A DNA stretch of 12,647 nucleotides, from contig CABPSV020000595.1 in the NCBI GenBank assembly GCA_902459845.2, positions 1 through 12,647 on the forward strand. Reading direction: 5' to 3'. The notes beneath the pieces were generated by a model. It had not been told where the DNA came from. It saw nothing but the letters and a program-made list of their open reading frames with translations, and did not search any database. This DNA is from Hepatocystis sp. ex Piliocolobus tephrosceles. Taxonomy: Eukaryota; Apicomplexa; Aconoidasida; Haemosporida; Plasmodiidae. A program made the position numbers and the translations under genes. Shown piece by piece: positions 1 to 6,634 of the stretch. Each line of letters opens with the position of its first letter. The stretch's first letter is position 1.

Positions 1-153
1 TTTTCAAAAAGTTGAAATCGTTTATTTGATAAAAACATACAAAAAAAAAAAATTATATATGTATATATAATGTATATATATATATACAAGTACAAGCATA
101 GGTATACATATAAATATATATAAACATGCAAATGTACAGATACACATTCATAC

Positions 154-158
<5 letters not shown>

Positions 159-188
<30 letters not shown>
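159..188. repeat. (TA)n microsatellite
   Basis: A perfect TA dinucleotide run of about 15 units in intergenic sequence. Runs like this are common in Plasmodium intergenic DNA and vary in length between isolates. Confidence 0.9.
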
Positions 189-191
<3 letters not shown>

Positions 192-629
192 CACAAATAA
201 AAAAATGCAACGTACTGAATTAAAAATAAAATAAAATATTATTTTATTCTTATATAAATAAAGGAATGTAAAGTTACTACTACGTGTATATGTATATATA
301 TTTATATGAATAATATATTTATAAAAAAAAAAAATAATAAACTCGAACTTGAAAAAGTTATTCTAATGAATGTTATTTAAACATGAAAATAAATGAAAAA
401 TATAATTAATTAAATGTTTTATTAATTCATTAATTCGTAAATTTTTTACTGATGGTTTGGCTCTTCTGTTATTTTTATTTACTCTTATTTTATTTTTGTT
501 TATTTTTACTTACTTTTACTTATTTTTACTTATAATTGGTTTTTTGCTTATGTTTGCTTAATTTTATTTGGGTTAAGTTATAATATTATGTTTTTTTATT
601 ATATTTTTATTTACTCATTTATCAGTTCT

Positions 630-634
<5 letters not shown>

Positions 635-667
<33 letters not shown>
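635..667. repeat. poly(dA:dT) tract, A33
   Basis: An uninterrupted run of 33 A. Long poly(dA:dT) tracts are typical of Plasmodium intergenic DNA and tend to exclude nucleosomes. The exact length is unreliable in most sequencing data. Confidence 0.9.
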
Positions 668-669
<2 letters not shown>

Positions 670-689
670 ATTGAAAATTTTAACTTATG

Positions 690-795
690 TTTTTTCTTTC
701 TTCTTCCTTTCTTTCTTACTTTCCTCCTTTCTTTCTTACTTTCCTCTTTTCTTTCTTACTTTCTTCCTTTCTTTCTTTCTTCCTTTTTTTTTTTT
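690..795. repeat. Pyrimidine-only tandem repeat, about 20-bp unit
   Basis: A strongly asymmetric tract that is almost pure C/T on the plus strand. The core CTTTCTTACT recurs at 711, 731 and 751, giving a 20-bp period with small changes between copies (CCTC, CTCT, TTCT). The flanks are degenerate CTTT/CTTC. Mirror-like homopurine-homopyrimidine DNA of this kind can adopt triplex (H-DNA) forms. It lies immediately after the A33 tract. Confidence 0.8.
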
Positions 796-871
796 ATTTT
801 TAATATTTATTACTGACAAAATCCATGGTATATGTTCTTATGCATAGTTATAGCATGATTTTTAAGTATAG

Positions 872-898
872 TATATATATATATATATATATATATAC
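872..898. repeat. (TA)n microsatellite
   Basis: A perfect TA dinucleotide run of about 13 units, intergenic. Confidence 0.9.
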
Positions 899-1133
899 AT
901 TTCTACGTTACCAATTTTTTACTGTTTTGTGTTTGAAATTTTACAATAAATGCTTTTAATAACAGTGTTTAAAAAAATAAAGCAAAAGAACACAAAAAGA
1001 AGATTAAAGCCAGTAATAGCAAAAAAAAAAAAAAAAAAATAAAGAAAGTAAGTAATAATAGTAATAACAACAAAATTAATATAGCAATAATAATATTAAT
1101 TTGTTCTTTAAGTCCATCTTACGTTTATGGTAT

Positions 1134-1159
1134 AAAAAAAAAAAAAAAAAAAAAAAAAA
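1134..1159. repeat. poly(dA:dT) tract, A26
   Basis: An uninterrupted run of 26 A in intergenic sequence. Confidence 0.9.
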
Positions 1160-1705
1160 GCGTTGTATTACCATAGAATTGATTTTTGAAAACACATATT
1201 AATATGTTTTACATTAAATCAAGTTTACATATATTTTTTTTTTTTCCTATTTATTAAATATAAGCATGTACAAGTACATCCGATGTTTGAAAAAATTAAA
1301 CTTTACAGTTAAAAGGTTTTACCGTTTAAAATAAAAAACGTAAAAACAGAATAAAATTGACTCTCTCCCTCTCTTTCTCTTTCCTCTACATATATGTATA
1401 TGTATACGTGTATGTGTGTATAGTGTCGCATGAATAATAATAGGTGCCAACTGCTCCGCTATCTCACCATTACAACATATATATTATCTTATTTTGTTGA
1501 AATAACTTTTTTCCTTTTTTTTTTTTTTTATTTTACTGGTAAGATGTGGTAAGACAAAAAAAAAAGAGAAAAAAGAAAAAAGAGAAAAAAGTCCCCAATA
1601 TTTTATTGTACAGTACATAATGCAGTAGAAAGAAATTTTTTTTTTTTTTTTTTTTTCTCCTTTCCTAATTTATAAAAAGAAAAATATACATGAATAACGT
1701 ACTGC

Positions 1706-1810
1706 ATTTATTATTATTTTATTTTATTTTATTTTTTTTTATTTTATTACTTTATCATTTTATTATTTTATTTATTTTTTTTTTTTTTTTACTTTTTTTT
1801 TTTTTTTTTT
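1706..1810. repeat. T-rich TTTTA repeat tract with long T runs
   Basis: About 105 bp of almost only T and A on the plus strand: repeated TTTTA/TTATTTTA words followed by T16 and T18 separated by AC. It is non-coding. Confidence 0.8.
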
Positions 1811-2086
1811 GAACATTTAAAAAAAAAAAATAATAATAAAATATTTTTGTTAAAAAGGAAAGGAAAAAGTTGTGTTATATACATATACAGGGACATGTAT
1901 ATTTCATATGTACATACGCGTATGTATGTGTATTAAAAACAATTTTTTTCATGTTAAATAGTTCCACTTTCGAAAGGTACAAAATATATTCTATATTTGA
2001 TTGAAAAAAGAGAAAAGGAAGGAAGAATAACAGTAACAATAATGATATTATTATTATGAATGTTAGTGATAGGGATGATAATATTA

Positions 2087-2226
2087 ACAATAACTTAGTA
2101 ACAATAACTTAGTAACAATAACTTAGTAACAATAACTTAGTAACAATAACTTAGTAACAATAACTTAGTAACAATAATTGAGTAACAATAACTTAGTAAC
2201 AATAATTGAGTAACAATAATTGAGTA
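2087..2226. repeat. 14-bp minisatellite, ten copies, two unit types
   Basis: Ten exact-length 14-bp units lie head to tail. Type A reads ACAATAACTTAGTA and type B reads ACAATAATTGAGTA, so the two differ at three positions. The order is A A A A A A B A B B. No unit has an indel. The array cannot encode protein in the forward direction because each unit carries stop codons in several frames (TAA, TAG). It sits about 740 bp upstream of the TBCK-like start codon. Its role is unknown; it may simply be a variable-number tandem repeat. Confidence 0.95.
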
Positions 2227-2328
2227 ATAATAATAAAAGTTAAAAACAAATAAAGACATATGTTAAATGTGAATATAAATAAATAACATTTGTTTTTTGT
2301 TTTAATAAGAAATGTAAAAAATGCTAGC

Positions 2329-2354
2329 AAAAAAAAAAAAAAAAAAAAAAAAAA
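2329..2354. repeat. poly(dA:dT) tract, A26
   Basis: An uninterrupted run of 26 A, about 100 bp downstream of the 14-bp minisatellite. Confidence 0.9.
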
Positions 2355-2923
2355 GTAACACAAAAAAATAATAAAAAAAAACATTTAGATTAGCTTTGAC
2401 ATAGCGCACTTGCGTATATACAACTATATACAAATAAAATGCGTATACATTTTTGTATGTAAATACGTACGTGTTACAAAATTGTGTATGTATGTATTTA
2501 TATATATACATGTGTATGTGTTTTTTTGTTTAATAAGAATAAATAATTTTGGTTTAAGGAAAGGTTTGAAGAAACGAAACTGATGAAATATAAAAAAAAA
2601 AAAAAAAAAATAATAAAATTAAAAAAATGATTATTAGATGCTTAACTATTTTTTTTTCTTGATTATTTATGTTCTATTTGTAAAAGTAATAGAATAAAAA
2701 AAAAAAAAAAAATACAATAAATAAACAAGTGTATACACATAAAAAGAAATTTGAAGTAGCTTATTGTTTTAAATATATACATATATATATATATATGTAC
2801 CATAGTAGAGCTAAATTATATCAGTTATGTTTGGGTAAGAAGTGTTAAAATAAAAACGAGTAAAGGGATATACAAAAGACAAAGCCTACAACACACGTCA
2901 GTGTCCCTTTACCACACTTCATA

Positions 2924-2950
<27 letters not shown>
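2924..2950. repeat. (TA)n microsatellite just before the TBCK-like start codon
   Basis: A TA run of about 13 units ending 13 bp before the ATG at 2964. It probably lies in the 5' leader or core promoter of the gene. Length variation here would change the leader or promoter spacing. Confidence 0.85.
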
Positions 2951-2955
<5 letters not shown>

Positions 2956-2963
2956 TTTTGAAA

Positions 2964-4272
2964 ATGTTTTTTAAACGTTGTGAGTCGTCGGAGTTTCTGT
3001 TGGGTATACAAAAATATACATTAAACGAAACAGGGAACTCGAAAAGAAAAGAAAAAAAAAATGAAGAAGATGAAGAAGGTACATACATAAATAGAAATTG
3101 TCCAAAAGGCAATAAATACGTTTTAATTGCTCATAAATTTGAAAAGATAAAAAAATTAAAACACCCGAATATATGTAGATATATAAATATAAGTAGAAAA
3201 AATAATGAATATATGATCGTGTCAGAATATTATACACTATCATTAGAAGATATATTAAATGAAGAGAAGAAGGAATGTTTAATTAAATTTAACTGTTTAT
3301 ATAAATTACTAAATAAAGAAGAAAAAAAAAATTATAAAAACTATTTAACAATAAATAAAAATACTAATATAAATAGTAAAAAGTTTATTAACGATTTTGT
3401 TTTAAAAAAAATATTCCAAGAAATTTGTTGTGCTGTTCAATACTTACATTCACAAAATATAAAGTATTTAAATATTAATCCAAAAAATATACTAATTAGT
3501 CCTAAGGGAAAAATAAAATTACATAGTTATTGTATTGCCTACCTTTTTGGGGATTACTATTATACATACATAGATACAGTTAACCAGAATAGTAATTTTT
3601 TTCAACAACAATTAATAAACAATATTCTTTCAGATAAAAAATATGAATATATTTTAGAAACTTTAAGTAAATGTGTAACTATGAGTAATGGTACAACTTG
3701 CTCGGTTAATAACGATAGTCAACACTGCATGAAATCAAAAGTAGATATAAAACTAAAATACCCATTAGTAAAATATAATAAAGATAAGGAAACTGTAGTT
3801 AATACAAAAAAAAAACATTTTATTAATTGTATATTTGGTACTGTTGCTAATGCGCCTACAACATCCAGTAACATGTTGTATCAAATTCCTTTTTTGCTTT
3901 TTTTTAACATGATAGATAAACAGAAATTGAAAATAAGGTATGACATATATAAACATATCGACATATTTAGTATAGGAATGGTAATAATACAAATTGTTAA
4001 TGGTTTAATGAATATAATGGATGTAACAAAACATATTTTTCAAGTGTTTCATAAAACAGGTGTTGGTGCTTCAGACAGTATAAACATAAGTCAAAGTAAA
4101 GTTAAAAAAAACATGGTCAACAACACAGTTGCAGATATAAATAGTATAAATAGTACATATTTTATAAAAAGTAATAATATGAACAGTTCAGGTAGTTTAC
4201 CTAAAGAAGAGATGAAATCACCAAATTTTACTTTAAACATGAATATAAATATGACTCATAATAATAAGAAGG

Positions 4273-4306
<34 letters not shown>
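2964..4306 (+). CDS. TBCK-like segment 1 (frame 0): pseudokinase N-lobe to helix F
   Basis: Residues about 50-100 match the TBCK N-lobe: HPNICRYINISR at 67-78, then MIVSEYY and SLEDIL. YLHSQNIKYLNINPKNILIS (160-179) is the catalytic loop. It keeps the late Asn, but the positions of the HRD His, Arg and Asp are Tyr, Leu and Asn. The DFG position is SYC (188-190), so metal binding is lost. No glycine-rich loop or VAIK-type lysine is visible. YQIPFLLF (306-313) replaces the APE region and HIDIFSIGMVIIQIVNG (331-347) is helix F. Insertions of about 40 and 90 residues lie after SLEDIL and after the DFG position. The segment ends in a poly-Lys stretch encoded by A34. The continuing frame 0 reads about 15 further codons to a stop at 4353-4355, and that tail looks spurious. 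Confidence 0.8.
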
Positions 4307-4309
<3 letters not shown>

Positions 4310-6597
4310 TACTCGATCAGCAGGTAACAACTCGAAATGTACCTTTACATACTAATGATTATATTAACGTTCAGGAAAAAATAAAATATTATAAACTGCA
4401 AAAAAAAAAAAAATCTATATATAAATTGCTTGAGTTTTTTAATGATAAAATAATAGATAACGAAAAAAAAAACGATAATAGAACTCTTAATAGAACTCTT
4501 AATAGAACTCCTAATAGCACTCCTAATCGTTTTAATAATAATACAGTCTATGAAGAGGATATAAAAGATGATAAATGTAGTATGAGCATTGAAAAAAAAA
4601 AAATCCGTTTTTATATGAACCGTTCATACACAAAACAAAGCATTATAACAAAAATAGAAACTATTTTTATGTTATTATTATATACGAAAATTTATTATAT
4701 ATATACTGCTATTACAGCTGATGTTGGTAATGGTAGGTATTATAAAAAAAAAAAAAAAACGAAAACATTAGTTTGATTAGTATGAACACACAAACAATTT
4801 TTAAACAGCTTATTAGGGAAAAAAAAAAAAAAAGACGATTGGAAAAGAGAAAGTTTATAGGGTATGACGAACAAAGGAAAGAAGAAAAAAATTACACATA
4901 CTTAACTTATCAAATTATAAAAAACATTTTAAAACACATATTAAATAATAATGAAATAAATATATCGTTTATAAAAATAATAGAAGAAGTATATTTTGAA
5001 TTATATAACATACGTGTTGTTAAACAAAATTTGAATAATATAATTCCATCGACAAAAGTACATGAACAGACTATGTTTTTAAATCTTTTACATAAATGCT
5101 TAAATTTAACATATTCTGAGTATGATGAATGTAATGTCAGTTCCTTGTTATCGCATTATTATTTTTTTTACCAATCGAAAAATGATCATATATATAGTAA
5201 TAGAAGTAGCCCTATCCTTAGTTACAATTGCAATAAGGATAACTTTGATAAAAATATCTTTTATAAATATGAAAATGTGGTAAATGGATGTGAAGAAATA
5301 GAGCAGCACAAATACAACATATGTTCAGAAGAAGAAAAGAAAAAAAACTTATATAATAACAACACATATCAACATTATTATAATTATGCATTATCCAACT
5401 ATATTTTAAATACAAAAAAAGAAAATGAACTGAAATGTAAAATGTTTATAAATAAAAAAAATATAGATTATTGGTTTAATTTGTTGTATAATTTTAATTA
5501 TGATGAGGAATTTATAAGTGTATATTTTGATTTTAAACCAAGCAATATTTTAACAACACCTTTTATAGTTTATAAAAAAGAAAATGAAGAAAATTATAAA
5601 AGTTTATCTTTTTTTTCTTTTTATATAATGTATATATTAAATCGTAATTCCTGTTTGTTTGAGAAATATGAGCGTTTATTATGTTTGGGAAAGTACAAAA
5701 AAAAACATATACAATTATGGGAAAAAGGAAAACGTCATACTACTGATAATGGTTTTGCTGCTGATAATGGTTTTGCTGCTAATAATGGTTTTGCTGCTGA
5801 TAATGGTGGTGAGGATATCCATACCGATGGCATTGATACAAACTGTTACAAACTACTTAAGCGTAAAAAGAGTGTCATACGACATATAAAGTACGGACAA
5901 ACTAATAAATATGGTAATAAAACGAAAAAAAAGAAAAACTCGTATCGTATTTTATATAAAAAACAATTACATAGAAAAAGGCATGTTGTATATAAAAATT
6001 CGGAGAATGACGATTTATGTAAGGAATTAAACGAAAGAGGTAACAGTTTCGATTGTGATTGTATTGTTAGTGATAGCAGTAACAATTGTAGCACCGAATT
6101 GAACTTGTACGATGTACCAACTGATTTTTATAACATGAGTACAATAACATATAATGATTATAATTTAGATACAGTTGGACTGTATTTAACTGAATTTTAT
6201 GAAGTTATAAAAGATGCATATTTATTTATAAAAAATAATAAAAGTATGATCCAAAAAAAGAATAAAGATTGTGTATATATGAGAGAGATTGATTTTATTT
6301 ATCAATACAGTTTATATATTTCATTTAATAAATGGTTAAAATTTGATTTAATGGATAAATTAAAATTTATAAAAATGATAAAAAATGGGTTCCCTACTAT
6401 TATGAGAGACATAGTTTATATAAATATACTTTGCTCTAATTATTATTTGTTAAAAGAAAGAGCATTAGAAAGGAATGAACAAATAGAAGTTTTGATTCAC
6501 TTGATTGGCAGTGGTAGTGGCGGTGGTAGTGGTGGTGATAGTGGTAGTGGTAGTGATAGTGGTAGTGACAGTGGTAGTGACAGTGGTAGTGACAGTG

Positions 6598-6634
<37 letters not shown>

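Larger units (their letters stand above)
1..2963. other. AT-rich upstream intergenic region, no gene seen
   Basis: I see no credible coding sequence here. The open stretches are translations of T-rich or TA-rich repeats and start at non-conserved positions. The region holds many A or T homopolymers (for example A19 at 1021-1039, T21 at 1636-1656, T16 and T18 at 1775-1810, A19 at 2592-2610), several (TA)n runs, a pyrimidine-rich repeat, a 14-bp minisatellite and one GC-richer patch near 1421-1470. The part next to the gene (about 2820-2963) must contain the promoter and 5' leader of the TBCK-like gene. It carries a less AT-rich stretch at 2883-2921 and a (TA)n run ending 13 bp before the ATG. 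A three-codon upstream ORF (ATG at 2827, stop at 2836) lies in this possible leader. No canonical promoter motif could be assigned. Confidence 0.7.

Noticed and set aside
1437..1475. tRNA gene on the minus strand
   Set aside because: A D-arm-like word is present but no acceptor stem, anticodon stem or GTTCRA T-loop can be drawn.
2087..2226. Telomere-like or CRISPR-like array
   Set aside because: The unit ACAATAACTTAGTA does not resemble the Plasmodium telomere heptamer GGGTTYA, and the units are directly adjacent without unique spacers.
2958..2963. TTG at 2958 as start of the TBCK-like gene
   Set aside because: Nuclear eukaryotic genes start at ATG. The ATG at 2964 is in frame and fits the TBCK N-terminus.
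4324..4780. Intron from GTAACA at 4324 to an AG before the third segment
   Set aside because: The CAG|GTAACA donor looks fair, but its phase does not match TTTGATTAG at 4772-4780. Using the AG at 4717 stays in frame +1 and still meets the A16 shift. The sequence between is also open and protein-like. Not excluded, but less simple than A-run length change.
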